DNA of 64,000 nucleotides from Sophora flavescens (GCA_030762895.1 CM061070.1:78669291-78733290), one strand, 5' to 3'; counted from the first letter of the stretch, positions 21,156 to 33,235 are shown. Numbers and translations: made by a program. The notes: generated from the letters alone by a model not told the origin.

Positions 21156-22781
21156 TTACGTACTTGTAAATAGATCAGGATACTGTAACTTCATTTTGTC
21201 TTCTACTTCCCATGTTTCTTCTCCAGTCACGTCATCCCAAATAACTTTGACCAACGAGATTTGTTTACCTCTGAGCTGCTTTGTCATCTTATCCGCTATT
21301 CGTACAGGTAAAGTCTCATAAGACATGTTTTCTTTTAGTTGTACTAAATCAGGTTCAATTACGTGAGATGGATCAGGAATATACTTCCTCAATTGTGAAA
21401 CATGAAAAACATCATGAAGATTGGATAAAAAAGGCGGTAAAGAAATTTTATAAGCTACTGGACCTACTCGACGAAGAATTTGGTAAGGTCCAATGAATTT
21501 AGGAGTGAGTTTCCTGGATTTAATTACCCTGCCAACCCCAGTCGTTGGCGTGACTCTAAAAAACACATGCTCGCCTTCCTCAAACTCAAGAGGTCGTCGT
21601 CTCTTTCCAGCATAACTTTTTTGTCGACTCTGAGTTGTTCGCATTTTCTCTTGAATCATTTTCACCTTTTCCATCGTTTGTTGCACGATATCTGGTCCTA
21701 CCATCAAATTTGCACCATCCTGGTACCAACATAAAGGCGTTCTGCACCGTCGACCATACAACGCTTCATAGGGTGCCATTCCTATGCTCGAGTGAAAACT
21801 GTTATTGTAAGTGAATTCTATCAATGATAGATATTCATCCCAACTTCCAGCATTTTCTAGCACACAGGCTCTCAATAAATCTTCAAGAGACTGAATAGTC
21901 CTCTCCGATTATCCATCCGTTTGAGGATGATACGCAGAACTTAATCTGATTTTCGTTCCCAACGAATCTTGAAGACTTTCCCAAAATCTTGACGTAAATC
22001 TCGGATCACGATCTGAGATAATACTCAAAGGCACTCCATGTAATCTAACAATTTCATCGATGTACAACTGAGTTAGTCTTTCCAGTGGGTATTTCATTAT
22101 AACTGGTAAAAAGTGGGATGACTTAGTCAGTCGATCGACTATTACCCATATAGAGTCATACCCTTTCCGAGTCTTTGGCAAACCTAACAAGAAATCCATC
22201 GCAATACTATCCCATTTCCATTCTGGAATGTCTAAGGATTGTAGCATTCCAGCCGGTCTTTGATGTTCCACTTTAACTTCCTGACAAGTTAAACACGCAG
22301 CTACAAACTCCATTACATCTTTCTTAATGCCATACCACCAATACAATTTCTTTAGATCCTGATACATCTTAGTTGCTCCGGGATGCAAACTTAACTTACT
22401 CCTATGAGCCTCTTCAAGAATTAATTTTCTCAGCTCGACATCATTTGGTACGCAAATTCTTTCACCAAATCTTAATATTTCATCATTCCCTTCTATAAAT
22501 TCTGACACAGCTCCCCATCGCACTAATTCTCTTTCTCCTCGTAGGTACCGATCACTTTCTTGTTTTTCTTTGATTTTCTCCATCAATCCATTTGAAACAG
22601 TAATCATACCTAAACACAATTTTCCTGGCAATGTCTTAATCGTCAATCGCAAATCTCGGAATTGTTCCAATAACTGTTGCTCTTTAACCATCATTGCCGA
22701 TATATGCATTGATTTCCTACTCAAAGCATCTGCTACTATGTTTGCTTTTCCAGGGTGATACTGTAGTTGGAAATCGTAATC
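21156..22781 (-). pseudogene. Tekay integrase and chromodomain-like C-terminus
   Basis: The frame picks up from RNase H after the nested insertion (FQLQYHPGKANIVADALSR). The zinc region (HRSKLSLHPGATKMY ... CLTCQEVK), DFLLGLPKT and IISDRDPRFTSRFWES follow. A TAA at 21909-21911 lies just before the catalytic-Glu segment SERTIQSLEDLLRA. The tail GPYQILRRVGPVAYKISLP ... LHDVFHVSQLRKY ... VIWDDVTGEETWEVEDKM is the chromovirus GPY/F plus chromodomain-like ending, ending at 21156. A single nonsense codon separates the two open parts. Confidence 0.87.
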
Positions 22782-24053
22782 TGATCCGCTGTCGTACACG
22801 AGTCAAAAACGAGTGATTACAGAAAAACTGTAGTTAGGGCACGACAACTCGAGTATCGTATCTCAAGGACTCTTTGATTGTTATCTACCTACAAGTCGAT
22901 TTGGGGGGGGGGGGGGGGGGGGTAGATTTGAAAATTCAATTAAGAAAACAATGCAATTAAGTGATTATCAATAAGTTGAAACGATTAATCTGCTGTTTCG
23001 GTTTCCCAACTATCATTGATTCACATAAATTCCATGCCCTAAGCGGATTCTAATCCCTTTTCGATTGTTGTAGCAATTAGACAAACGCAATTGACACTAC
23101 GTGATATATGTTCCTAACTTCCGAATTAAGCAAATGGATTGAAGCTCTCGTGAATTAAGCAAACATGACAAACACACGCGAATTAAGCAAACACGATCAA
23201 GGTGTAGGAATATAGAATCATCGAAATTAATCAATACTTACTCTATACAACTTGAATTAAGCAAACAAGGCATATAGCATAATATTGAAAGAGATAAGCA
23301 AACTGATCGGGAATCATGGAACCTCAAGTGTCGGCGGAAATCGATTACAACAGACTAATCCCTGGTGATTAGTTCTCCATCACAAACATAATACAAACCC
23401 TTAAAATAAATTGTAAATAGTGAAAATTGTCTCTCTTTTGCGTATGCCCTGATGTCTTTTTATAGATCAGGATTCGCGTCACGGCCGTGATGGCCATCAC
23501 GGCCAGGCCGTGACGCATTCTGCCAAGGGCGCGCATTCAAATTCCAGTCTGTCACGGCCGTGATCAATTCTGTCCATGGGTGCTGATCTGTCACAGTCGT
23601 GACCTCCATCACGGCTAGGCCGTGATCAATTCTGATCTTCAGGGTCTTCTCATCACGCCCATGATGAGGATCACGGCTGGGCCGTGAGGCTTTCTGACTT
23701 TCAGGGTCTTCTCATCAAGCCCGTGATGGGTATCACGGCTGGGTCGTGATGCTCTCTGGTCTTCATGGGTAGCTCATCACGGCCGTGACCAGTGTCACGG
23801 CCTGGCCGTGATGGCTTCTGCTTGAGTGTCCTTCCCTTTTTGCTCTTCTTATTAACCTAAAAATATGAAATAGCAGTAAATGTTTATTTGACTCAAAATT
23901 AACTAAAATATCCTAAAACTACTTAAGAGACTCAAAATGTTGCTTGAGGACAATTAAATCTAAATTTGGGCGAAAACGAGGTTAAACTCGAGTAATTAGC
24001 ACAAAAGCCATGGTCTTACTAGTTATAAAACTAGTTGAGCCAGAGGCTTATCA
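22782..24053 (-). repeat. Athila 3' LTR (left copy)
   Basis: It contains a poly-G run of more than twenty bases near 22900-22922 (about a dozen in the other LTR), repeated GAATTAAGCAAAC motifs near 23120-23290, and the TCACGGCCGTGA array. It lacks about 24 bases of that array present in the right copy. Confidence 0.92.
23479..23812. repeat. TCACGGCCGTGA palindrome array in Athila LTR (left)
   Basis: Blocks of TCACGGCCGTGA followed by a spaced inverted form ATCACGGCCAGGCCGTGA or variants recur about every 60-70 bases, five to six times, in an otherwise AT-rich LTR. Several copies carry CG-to-TG/CA changes. Confidence 0.9.
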
Positions 24054-25489
24054 AAATACCTCAAACTTAAACTTTGCTTGTCCCCAAGAAAACTAAAACT
24101 CAAAAAGGACTTAAACTTGGCAAGCTTAAAGGATTCAACCAATTTCGCACAAATTTCATGCAATTTCAACAAAACAATTTTTCTTCGATGTTTCCCCCCC
24201 TTGCAAAAATGTAATCCCCACATTCATTTACTTTAAACAATTGAGAATTCCATCATTCATGCAATCAGTAATCTTAGTTGAGGATCCAGGTTACACACAA
24301 AAGGGAGTTCACCAATTTCAAACAATTGCCTTCCTCACAAAGACATTTAATATTTCACTCATTCGTTCAATTTGCCTAGGCTATCAACTTTTCAGTCAAT
24401 TTCACATTTCAAGAGCACTTCCCATGAATTTGATTTTCGTCTCAAACAAAGTTCCCATGAAAACGTGCATGCAACATCAAAAGGTCTTTTAAAGGTTGTA
24501 ATGGGGCCTGGCTAAAGGTAGGATATTCAAAGGTACTAGGCTTAAGTCCCTAGGAACTAAAAGAGTATGAGCATTTTGACACATTGAACTTCCACTCAAA
24601 TTCCTTTTTCCATTTTTCTTTTTGCTTTGGGTGACTACAACCTTTTTCTTCTAATACTCTTTTTTTGACATTTTGTTCTTTTTTTTCTCTTTTTCCTTTG
24701 CCTTTGGCTCCAACCTTTATTTTTCTTTTTCTCAACCCAGAATGACATATCAAACCTTGTAGCCACCCCAAACTTAGTTTCTTACAACCCTTGTCTTGCT
24801 AAGCATCCATGCTCTCCTAATTATAAGATTGGGTTAACATGGTTTTTCCAGTTTTTTGGCTTATAGCATAAGGTCATCAAGAAACAATAGGCTTATTAGG
24901 CTCAATGTGGCTAACTAAGGAACATGCATTAGGGATGGTTAATTTAGGCCAAGTAGTTATTTCAAAGAAAATTGCCTAAATCATTTGATGCAACCATATA
25001 AACATGCAAACCATGAAGTGATTCAAGCAAATTCGGTAAAGTGCAGCTTAAAAGCGATTCACACAATTAAAAACATTGTTGGAGGCTCAAATTCCTCACC
25101 TGGACATTTTTGCAAATTGTTTGACCGAGATTCAATCCCTAGTGTGTGCATCCCTTCACCCCAAACTTATCGTAAATCATGCAGTCACAATAGAATATCT
25201 CAAAGTTCAATTTTCAATTTTTCACATGGGGATCAATTTTCAAAACCTAGGGGGAAATCATCAACAGTCAACAAATATCATGCAATCAATCTATGCTAGA
25301 TTTAATTAGAATCCATCAAGCTCACCGACACAAGACTCGCACACAAACGACTCAAAGCAACACAAACAAGGAAAGCAAAACCAAAACAAAACAATTGGTT
25401 CCCTCCCCCACACTTAAGACATACATTGTCCTCAATGAAAGAACATAAATATAAAATAAGAGTGAGGGAAAGGAGAAGGTGCTCCCTGA
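24054..25489 (-). other. Athila 3' region between integrase and LTR
   Basis: No supported gene. There are T- and A-rich stretches and a purine/pyrimidine-biased block near 24600-24730. An envelope-like ORF found here in some Athila elements is not visible. Confidence 0.65.
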
Positions 25490-25978
25490 TCAAGTTGTAG
25501 TGTAGGTGGGCTCTTCCAAGGAGAGCTCTTCAACGGTTGCATCTTCAGGCACCGAGCTCTCATGGAATAGCTTCAAGCGCTGCCCATTAACCTTAAAAAC
25601 CTTGTTGCTACATGCACTTTTTATTTCTACCGCACCATGAGGGAAAACATCAGTAACAAAAAACGGGCCAATCCACTTGGATCGAAATTTCCCAGCCATC
25701 ACTTTTAGGCGGGAGTTAAACAATAAAACCTGTTGGCTTACAGAGAATTCCTTCCTAGATATCATCTTATCATGGAAGTGCTTAGTTTTCTCCTTATAAA
25801 TTCGATAGCTTTCATAGGCTTCTAACCTAAGCTCTTCAAGCTGCTGTAATTTGAGTTTTCTTTCAATGCCTGCTTTTTGCATTTCCAAATTACAACTTTT
25901 GACTGCCCAATAAGCACGGTGCTCAATCTCTACAGGAAGATGACATGCCTTACCGAACACAAGTCTATAGGGAGACAT
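25490..25978 (-). pseudogene. Athila integrase C-terminus
   Basis: It continues the pol frame after a TAG at 26039-26041, reading GMSPYRLVFGKACHLPVEIEHRAYWA, then KWIGPFFVTDVFPHGAVEIKS, and ends near 25490. The nonsense codon stands where the family has Trp (RKD-W-SRRLE). Otherwise the region is intact. Confidence 0.85.
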
Positions 25979-26038
25979 CCCTATTGGTGTCTTGAAAGCT
26001 GTTCTTTGAGCCCAAAGTGTGTCTTCTAGACGGCGGCT

Positions 26039-29000
26039 CTAGTCCTTCCTATTTGGCTGCACCATTTTTTCTAAGATCTGTTTGATTTCTCTGTTTGAGA
26101 TCTCAGCTTGCCCATTAGTTTGGGGATGATATGCAGTGGAGACCCTGTGCACAACTCCATACTTTCGGAGTAAAGCTTCCATGGTGCGGTTACAGAAATG
26201 AGTGCCTTGGTCACTTATGATAGCACGAGGTATTCCGAACCTGCAGAAAATATTGGACCTGACAAAATTTGCAACAACTCTAGAATCATTAGTCCTAGTG
26301 GGGACAACTTCCACCCACTTTGAAACATAATCAACAACAAGTAGAATATAGAGAAAACCAAAAGATGCAGGGAAAGGACCCATAAAGTCAATTCCCCACA
26401 CATCAAACACCTCACAGAAAAGCATAGGTTGCTGAGGCATTTCACTCTTACAAGTGATGGCTGTACCTGCTGTCTGACACTCTTTACAAGTGCGATAAAT
26501 CTCATAAGCATCTTTAAAAATGGTGGGCCAATAAAAACTTGAATCTAGGATTTTTCTTGCAGTCCTCTGTGGCCCAAAATGTCCCCCTACTTGAGAAGCA
26601 TGAGAAAAATGCAAAATAGATTCAATCTCATAATCGGGGACACATCTCCTAATTACCTGATCACTACCAAATTTCCATAGATATGGATCATCCCAAACAT
26701 AATATTTGGCATCACTCTTGAGTTTGTGAATTTGTGACCTAGTTGCACCTGTCGAAAAAACACCAGTAACAAGATAATTAACAATATCAGCAAACCAAGG
26801 AGTTACCCCATGTAACTGTAAAACCTGGTCATCGGGAAAGTCATCCTGAATGGGAGAAGGATCTGCATCCCTCTCTATTCTGCTCAAGTGATTAGCCACT
26901 AAATTCTCAGCTACACTCTTATCTTTAATCTCCACACTAAACTCTTGGAGCAGCAACATCCACCGAATCGATCTCGGTTTTGCTTCTGGTTTCTTCAACA
27001 AGTACTTTAAAGCTGCATGGTCTGTGAAAACAACAACCTCGGAACCTAGCAAATATGATCTGAATTTATCAACAGCAAAAACAATAGCTAGAAGTTCCTT
27101 TTCAGTAGTGGTGTAATTAGCCTGTGCAGCATCCAAAGTTCTAGAAGCATAATAAATCACATGGGCAACCTTGCCCACCCTTTGTGCAAGGACCTCCCCC
27201 ACGGTATAGTTAGAGGCATCACACATGATCTCAAAAGGGAGGATCCAGTCAGGAGGCTGGATGGTGGGAGTAGAGGTCAATGCTTTCTTCAAGAAATCGA
27301 ACGCCTTTTTGAAGTTGTCATCAAAATTGAAAATGGCATCATTCTTCAACAAGTTTGACAGAGGGAGAGCTATCTTGCTGAAATCCTTTATGAAGCGCCT
27401 GTAAAAACCTGCATGACCAAGAAAAGAGCGAATCTTGCGAACACAAGATGTGTAAGGCAGTGTAGAAATCACCTCAATCTTAGCAGGATCTACTGAAATA
27501 CCTTTTTCAGAAATAATATGCCCCAAAACAATCCCCTGTTCAACCATAAAATGACATTTTTCATAATTCAAAACAAGGTCAGTTTCAATGTATCTCTCCA
27601 AAACCAGTTTCAAACTATTCAAGCATGCATCAAATGAAGAGCCATAAACAGTGAAATCATCCATAAAAACTTTCATGCAATTCTCAATATATTCAGTGAA
27701 AATACTAATCATGCATCTCTGGAATGTGCCGGGAGCATTGCAAAGACCAAATGGCATCCTCCTGTAGGAAAAAGTGCCGAAAGGGCACGTGAAGGTTGTC
27801 TTTTCTTGATCCTCTGGTGCAATGTGGACCTGAAAATATCCTGAGAAACCATCAAGAAAACAATAGTGTGATTTACCAGCTAGCCGTTCAAGCATCTGAT
27901 CAATGAACGGCAGAGGAAAGTGATCCTTTCTAGTAGCCTGGTTCAATCTCCTGTAATCAATGGAAACTCTCCAGCTATTCTGAACTCTAGTTGGGACAAG
28001 TTCATTGTTTTCATTTTTTACCACTGTGAGCCCAGATTTCTTAGGTACAACTTGCACTGGACTCAACCAATTACTATCAGAGATAGGATAGATGATACCT
28101 GCATGCAAGAGTTTTGTTAACTCCTTCTTCTCAACATCAAGAATCAAGGGGTTAAGCCGCCTTTGGGGCTGCCTAACTGTTTTAGCCCCATCCTCCAACA
28201 AAATCCTATGCATACACCTGGATAGGCTAATACCTGGTATGTCGGCCAAGGTCCACCCAATCGCCTTCTTATGCTTCTTCAAAACCTGCAAGAGCTTAGT
28301 TTCCTGGTCAAAATCAAGGTTAGAGGAAATTATAACCGGAAGTTTTTCATTCCTCTCTAAATAAGCATATTTCAGATTTTCAGGAAGTGGCTTATGCTCT
28401 AAGGAGGGTGGTTGCTCAATAGAAGGTATGTTTGGGGCAGCCGTGCTGTCAAGAACTTCAGCTGAACAAACAGCTTCACTTACACTGTCACCCTGCAAGG
28501 CAGCATCAATCTCAGCACAAACAGGACAAAGGTCAGTGTTAGTACAATCAGCACATGAGTAAACATCATCAAAACCAGAAACAGATGGGAAATCAGCAGC
28601 TGCAACCAAATCATAATAAGTGTCATCAACAAGTTCAGAGAGCAACTCTATTTGAAAAACAGAGTGCTCTTCCAAGGGATGCTTCATAGCATCGAAAATG
28701 TTGAATTTCGCAACAATGTCACCAAATTCCATGGACATGGTTCCATCGTCAACATAAATCTTTGTCTTTGCCGTTTTCATGAACGGTCTGCCCAGAATGA
28801 TTGGTGATCTGCTTGAATTCGTTTCCCCTGCCATGCCCAAGATGTAAAAATCAGCAGGGAAAATCAGGTCATTGACTTGAACAAGCACATCTTCTACTAC
28901 TCCAATGGGGCGAGCATTGGTCCTGTTTGCCAATTGAATAGTGAGACTTGTATGCTCCAAAGGACCAAGATCAAGATTGTTGAAAACAGAGGTAGGCATG

Positions 29001-29227
29001 ACATTGATAGAAGCTCCTAAATCCAACATGCAATTGTCGAATTTACTATCCCCAATGGTACATGGAATAGCAAAAGTTCCCGAATCCTTGCATTTCTGTG
29101 GCATTGCCTGAGTGAGGGATGAAACGGTAACCTTTTCAGGTGCAGGCTTAGGCTGAATGAGGGCTGAAACATTTCGCCCCAGATTGACTCTCTCATTACC
29201 TTTCAACCTCCTCTTGTGTGTGCACAA
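26039..29227 (-). CDS. Athila pol: protease, RT, RNase H, integrase core
   Basis: 1062 open codons. Protease LDLGASINVMP (residues 69-78). RT about 385-570 with DYRRLNQ, D459 in CFLDGFSGY and FMDD at 521-524. RNase H with D670, E709-711 and D736. Integrase zinc region about 873-917, and core D947, D1006, E1042 with exact D35E spacing. All catalytic residues I can identify are kept. The frame stops at a TAG before the integrase tail (25490-25978) and is separated from gag by a frameshift, so it cannot be made as a complete Gag-Pol. Confidence 0.9.
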   Translation of the reverse strand: MCTHKRRLKGNERVNLGRNVSALIQPKPAPEKVTVSSLTQAMPQKCKDSGTFAIPCTIGDSKFDNCMLDLGASINVMPTSVFNNLDLGPLEHTSLTIQLANRTNARPIGVVEDVLVQVNDLIFPADFYILGMAGETNSSRSPIILGRPFMKTAKTKIYVDDGTMSMEFGDIVAKFNIFDAMKHPLEEHSVFQIELLSELVDDTYYDLVAAADFPSVSGFDDVYSCADCTNTDLCPVCAEIDAALQGDSVSEAVCSAEVLDSTAAPNIPSIEQPPSLEHKPLPENLKYAYLERNEKLPVIISSNLDFDQETKLLQVLKKHKKAIGWTLADIPGISLSRCMHRILLEDGAKTVRQPQRRLNPLILDVEKKELTKLLHAGIIYPISDSNWLSPVQVVPKKSGLTVVKNENNELVPTRVQNSWRVSIDYRRLNQATRKDHFPLPFIDQMLERLAGKSHYCFLDGFSGYFQVHIAPEDQEKTTFTCPFGTFSYRRMPFGLCNAPGTFQRCMISIFTEYIENCMKVFMDDFTVYGSSFDACLNSLKLVLERYIETDLVLNYEKCHFMVEQGIVLGHIISEKGISVDPAKIEVISTLPYTSCVRKIRSFLGHAGFYRRFIKDFSKIALPLSNLLKNDAIFNFDDNFKKAFDFLKKALTSTPTIQPPDWILPFEIMCDASNYTVGEVLAQRVGKVAHVIYYASRTLDAAQANYTTTEKELLAIVFAVDKFRSYLLGSEVVVFTDHAALKYLLKKPEAKPRSIRWMLLLQEFSVEIKDKSVAENLVANHLSRIERDADPSPIQDDFPDDQVLQLHGVTPWFADIVNYLVTGVFSTGATRSQIHKLKSDAKYYVWDDPYLWKFGSDQVIRRCVPDYEIESILHFSHASQVGGHFGPQRTARKILDSSFYWPTIFKDAYEIYRTCKECQTAGTAITCKSEMPQQPMLFCEVFDVWGIDFMGPFPASFGFLYILLVVDYVSKWVEVVPTRTNDSRVVANFVRSNIFCRFGIPRAIISDQGTHFCNRTMEALLRKYGVVHRVSTAYHPQTNGQAEISNREIKQILEKMVQPNRKD

Positions 29228-29316
29228 ATCCTTCAGAAACTTTGCGTATTTCGGAACACATCCGGAATCTCCCTCTCCTTGTCTTCCTCATCAATCTTTT
29301 TATTTTTCAGTACTCT

Positions 29317-30809
29317 TTACGGGAAGGGAATTGGCGGCACATACTCTTTCTCGGCCTCAACAACAACAGAAGGTTCAGGTGCTACCTCAACAGATTTTTT
29401 ATTTTCAGGGGCTGGTTCTGTAATCTTCCCAGATCTCAAAGTAATTGCACTCACATTAGTATTTGGGACATTAGGATTCATTACTGTTTGTGGTAGTTGG
29501 TTCGATCCTTGAGCTTGCTGCATGACATTCATCGAAGTGGCAAGTTGTCCAATCTGTGTCTGCAAAGTATGAATACTAGAATCCGTTCGCTGCTGAAACT
29601 GGAGATTGTTTGCAGCCATTTGCTTGACAAGGTCCTCCAGTGAAGGTCCGGAAGGTGCAGAGGTGGTCACTTGGGGAGGGTTCTGTGGTGGTGACATCAG
29701 CTGTTGTTGGTGTGTAGAAGAGTTTCCATATCGAAGGTTTGGATGGTTTCTCCAGTTGGGGTGGTACTTATTAATGGAAAGGTCAGGAATGTTGTACCTG
29801 TTCTGATTGTTGCCTTGATTGTAACGATTTGCTGCATATGCTTGAGGCAAATCAGTGACCGACTCATCTTTCAGAATGGGACATGTATCGGTCAGGTGTT
29901 CAGGAGAAGTACAAATACCACACAACCTTGCTGTTTGAGCTTTATCCACTGCCAACTGCTTCACTAAAGAAGTAAGCTCATCAAGTCTGGTTTCAAGGGC
30001 TTTGTGGGAAGAAGAAACATGGACCTCATTCACACCCCTTGTTTCGACAGAATTATTTCTGGTTGCGAACTGTTGGGAGTTGAGTGACATGTTCTCAATC
30101 AATGTCTTGGCAGCAGCTAGGGTCTTATCAACAAGTGCTCCCCCACTAGCAGCACCCAAAATGTTTATGTCCTTTGGTAGCAATCCCTCATAAAAGTACT
30201 GAATAAGCAGTTGCTCGGAAATCTGGTACTGAGGACAACTGGACACCAACTTCTTAAATCTCTCCCAGTACTCGGCCAATGATTCATTGCCTTGTCTAAT
30301 GCCACATATCTCTTTTCTGATTGATGCGGCTACGGAGGCGGGAAGTATCTCTCTAGGAAGACTTTCTTCAAATCATTCCAGGTTGTAACGGAATTCGGCT
30401 CAAGATAATACAACCAATCCTTCGCAGCACCTTGAAGTGAGAATGGGAAGGCTCTCAGCTTGATATGGTCTTCTGTTATTCCTTCAGGTCTTAAAGGTGT
30501 AGAACAAACAACCTGGAATTCCTTCAGATGCTTATGCGGATCCTCACCTGCAAGACCACTAAACCTTGGCAACAAGTGTATTAAACCAGATTTTAATTCA
30601 AAAGGAGCAACGACATCAGCATATTCAATACATAAACCATTGTAATTAACATCAGGAGCAGCAAGCTGTCTTAGTGTTCTTTGATCAGCCATGTTATGAA
30701 AAGCAAGTTCAGAATCAGAATCACTATTGGTTGGTGAACTAGTGCTAGCCTGGATTGCTCTACGGCGTGTGTGCAAGGTTCTCTCAATTTCAGGATCCAA
30801 ATCAAACAA
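29317..30809 (-). pseudogene. Athila gag, frameshifted
   Basis: 30809-30330 starts MFDLDPEIERTLHTRRRA and holds the retrotrans_gag domain (FSLQGAAKDWLYYLEPNS). A frameshift near 30330 leads to 30279-29317 (AEYWERFKKLVSSCPQY ... a lone LCGICTSPEHLTDTC knuckle ... ITLRSGK). A second frame change lies before the pol ORF at 29227. Gag is therefore interrupted. Confidence 0.85.
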
Positions 30810-30881
30810 GTCAGAACAGCCAGACCTAGTAGCTAGAACTAATTCAGAAATTAATCAACAAATCTGTTAATAACAACAAGA

Positions 30882-30901
30882 GTCCCCGGCAATGACACCA
30901 A
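30882..30901 (-). other. Athila primer-binding site (tRNA-Asp type)
   Basis: On the minus strand TTGGTGTCATTGCCGGGGAC lies three bases from the 5' LTR. It resembles the tRNA-Asp-complementary PBS of Athila elements, with two or three mismatches expected from family knowledge. Confidence 0.75.
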
Positions 30902-30904
30902 TTT

Positions 30905-32192
30905 TGATCCGCTGTCGCACACGGGTCAAAAACGAGTGATTACAGAAAAACTATAGTTAGGGCACGACAAATCGAATATCGTATCTCAAAGACTCTTTGA
31001 TTGTTATCTACCTACAAGTCGATTGGGGGGGGGGGGTTAGATTTGAAAATTCAATTAAGAAAACAATGCAATTAAGTGATTATCAATAAGTTGAAACGAT
31101 TAATCTGCTGTTTCAGTTTCCCAACTATCATTGATTCACATAAATTCCACGCCCTAAGCGGATTCTAATCCCTTTTCGATTGTAGTAGCAATTAGACAAG
31201 CGCAATTGACACTACGAGATATATGTTCCTAACTTCCGAATTAAGCAAACGGATTGAAGCTCTCGTGAATTAAGCAAACATGACAAACACAAGCGAATTA
31301 AGCAAACGCAATCAAGGTGTAGGAACATAGAATCATCGAAATTAATCAATACTTACTCTATACAACTTGAATTAAGCAAACAAGGCAAATAGCATAATAT
31401 TGAAAGAGATAAGCAAACTGATCGGGAATCATGGAACCTCAAGTGTCGGAGGAAATCGATTAAAGCAGACTAATCCCTGGTGATTAGTTCTCCATCACAA
31501 ACATAATACAAACCCTTAAAATAAATTGTAAACAGTGAAAATTGTCTCTCTTTTGCGTCTGCCATGATGCCTTTTTATAGATCATGATTCGCGTCACGGC
31601 CGTGATGGCCATCACGGCCAGGCCGTGACGCATTCTGCCAAGGGCGCGCATTCAAATTCCAGTCTGTCACGGCCGTGATGCCAATCACGGCCAGGCCGTG
31701 ATCAATTCTGTCCATGGGTACTGATCTGTCATGGCCGTGACCTCCATCACGGCTAGGCCGTGATCAATTCTGATCTTCAGGGTCTTCTCATCACGCCCGT
31801 GATGAGGATCACGGCTAGGCCGTGAGGCTTTCTGACTTTTAGGGTCTTCTCATCACGCCCGTGATGGGCATCAAGACTGGGCCGTGATGCTATCTGGTCT
31901 TCATGGGTAGCTCATCACGGCCGTGACCAGTGTCACGGCCTGGCCGTGATGGCTTCTGCTTGAGTGTCCTTCCCCTTTTGCTCTTCTTATTAACCTGAAA
32001 ATATGAAATAGCAATAAATGCTTTAGTTGACTCAAAATTAACTAAAATATCCTAAAACTACTTAAGAGACTCAAAATGTTGCTTGAGGACAAATAAATCC
32101 AAATTTGGGCGAAAACGAGGTTAAACTCGAGTAATTAGTACAAAAGCCATGGTCTTACTAGTTATAAAACTAGTCGAGCCAGAGGCTTATCA
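30905..32192 (-). repeat. Athila 5' LTR (right copy)
   Basis: TGATCCGCTGTCGC...GGCTTATCA, 1288 bases, closely matching 22782-24053. It ends directly at the TAATC duplication. Confidence 0.93.
31594..31950. repeat. TCACGGCCGTGA palindrome array in Athila LTR (right)
   Basis: The same array as the left LTR, with one additional GCCAATCACGGCCAGGCC block near 31680-31700. Its absence on the left fits slippage or recombination between GCCGTGAT repeats. Confidence 0.9.
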
Positions 32193-32197
32193 TAATC

Positions 32198-33235
32198 CTT
32201 TAGAAGTTCCAACCAACGCCTCTGTCTCATGTTAAGTTCCTTTTGATCAAACATGTATTTCAAACTTTTATGCTCGCTAAAGACATTGAAAGTCGCTCCA
32301 TACAAATAATGTCTCCAGATTTTTAAAGCGAATACCACTGCTGCTATCTCCAAGTCATGTGTAGGATAATTCCTTTGATGAATCTTCAACTGTCTTGAAG
32401 CATAAGCTACGACTTTTCGGTCTTGTATCAATACACATCCCAACCCTTGATGTGAAGCATCACAATAAACCTCAAAAGGTTCATGAGGATCAGGTAGTAT
32501 CAATACCGGTGAAGTAGTCAACCTTCGTTTTAACTCTTGAAAACTTTCTTCACATGCTTCAGTCCGTATAAACACTTGATCCTTTCGAGTTAATTGGGTA
32601 AGGGGTCCTACTATTTTGGAAAATCCTTCAATGAATCTTCTATAGTATCCCACCAAACCAACAAAACTAAGAATCTCGGTTACCGTCTTAGGCCTTTCCC
32701 ATTGTAAAACAGTCTCAACTTTCGATGGATCAACGACAATTCCTTCACTTGAGACTATGTGTCCTAAAAATTGAACTTGGTCTAACCAAAATTCACACTT
32801 TTCAGGTTTTGCGTAAAGCTGTTTCTCTTTTAAAATTTGGAGAACCACACTGAGATGTTCAACGTGTTTTTCTTTACTGGGAGAATAGATTAGAATATCA
32901 TCTATGAAAACAACGACAAACTGATCTAAGTAAGGACGAAAAATCATGTTCATGTAATCCATGAATATCGCTGGAGTATTCGTAACTCCGAACGGCATCA
33001 CAAGGTACTCATAATGTCCGTAACGTGTTCTAAACACTGTTTTAAGAACATCCTCCGCCTTCACGCGAATCTGATGATAGCCCGAACGTAAATCTATCTT
33101 TGAGAAAACGGCTGCTCCACGTAATTGATCCATTAAGTCATCTATCCTTGGAAGTGGATACTTATTCTTAATCGTCACTTTATTCAACTGACGAAAATCT
33201 ACGCATAAACGAGAAGTTCCGTATTTCTTTTTCAC
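32198..33235 (-). pseudogene. Tekay reverse transcriptase and RNase H
   Basis: The open frame includes CVDFRQLNKVTIKNKYPLPR, FSKIDLRSGYHQIR, MPFGVTNTPAIFMDYMN, FVVVFIDDILIYS and the RNase H start FEVYCDASHQGLG. The catalytic Asp residues are present. Upstream, a TAG replaces the family Trp in the SP-W-GAPV motif (33254-33256). The frame runs into the nested Athila LTR at 32192, where the last residues become LTR-derived. Confidence 0.88.

Larger units (their letters stand above)
22782..32192 (-). mobile_element. Ty3/Gypsy Athila-type LTR retrotransposon
   Basis: TGATCCGCT...GGCTTATCA LTRs of about 1.28 kb are flanked by TAATC (22777-22781 and 32193-32197). A tRNA-Asp-type primer-binding site, minus-strand gag, and a 1062-codon PR-RT-RNH-INT ORF follow. 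The RT signature FMDDF and PBS fit the Athila/Tat branch. It is the innermost and probably youngest retroelement in the nest. No envelope-like ORF is seen between integrase and the 3' LTR. Confidence 0.93.

Noticed and set aside
24550..25309. Envelope-like or accessory ORF of the Athila element
   Set aside because: Only short low-complexity frames are present, with no transmembrane or signal pattern of an env-like protein.
28092..28364. Plus-strand frames within the Athila pol and gag (also 29157-29512, 30002-30193)
   Set aside because: They are antisense shadows of the minus-strand gag-pol.
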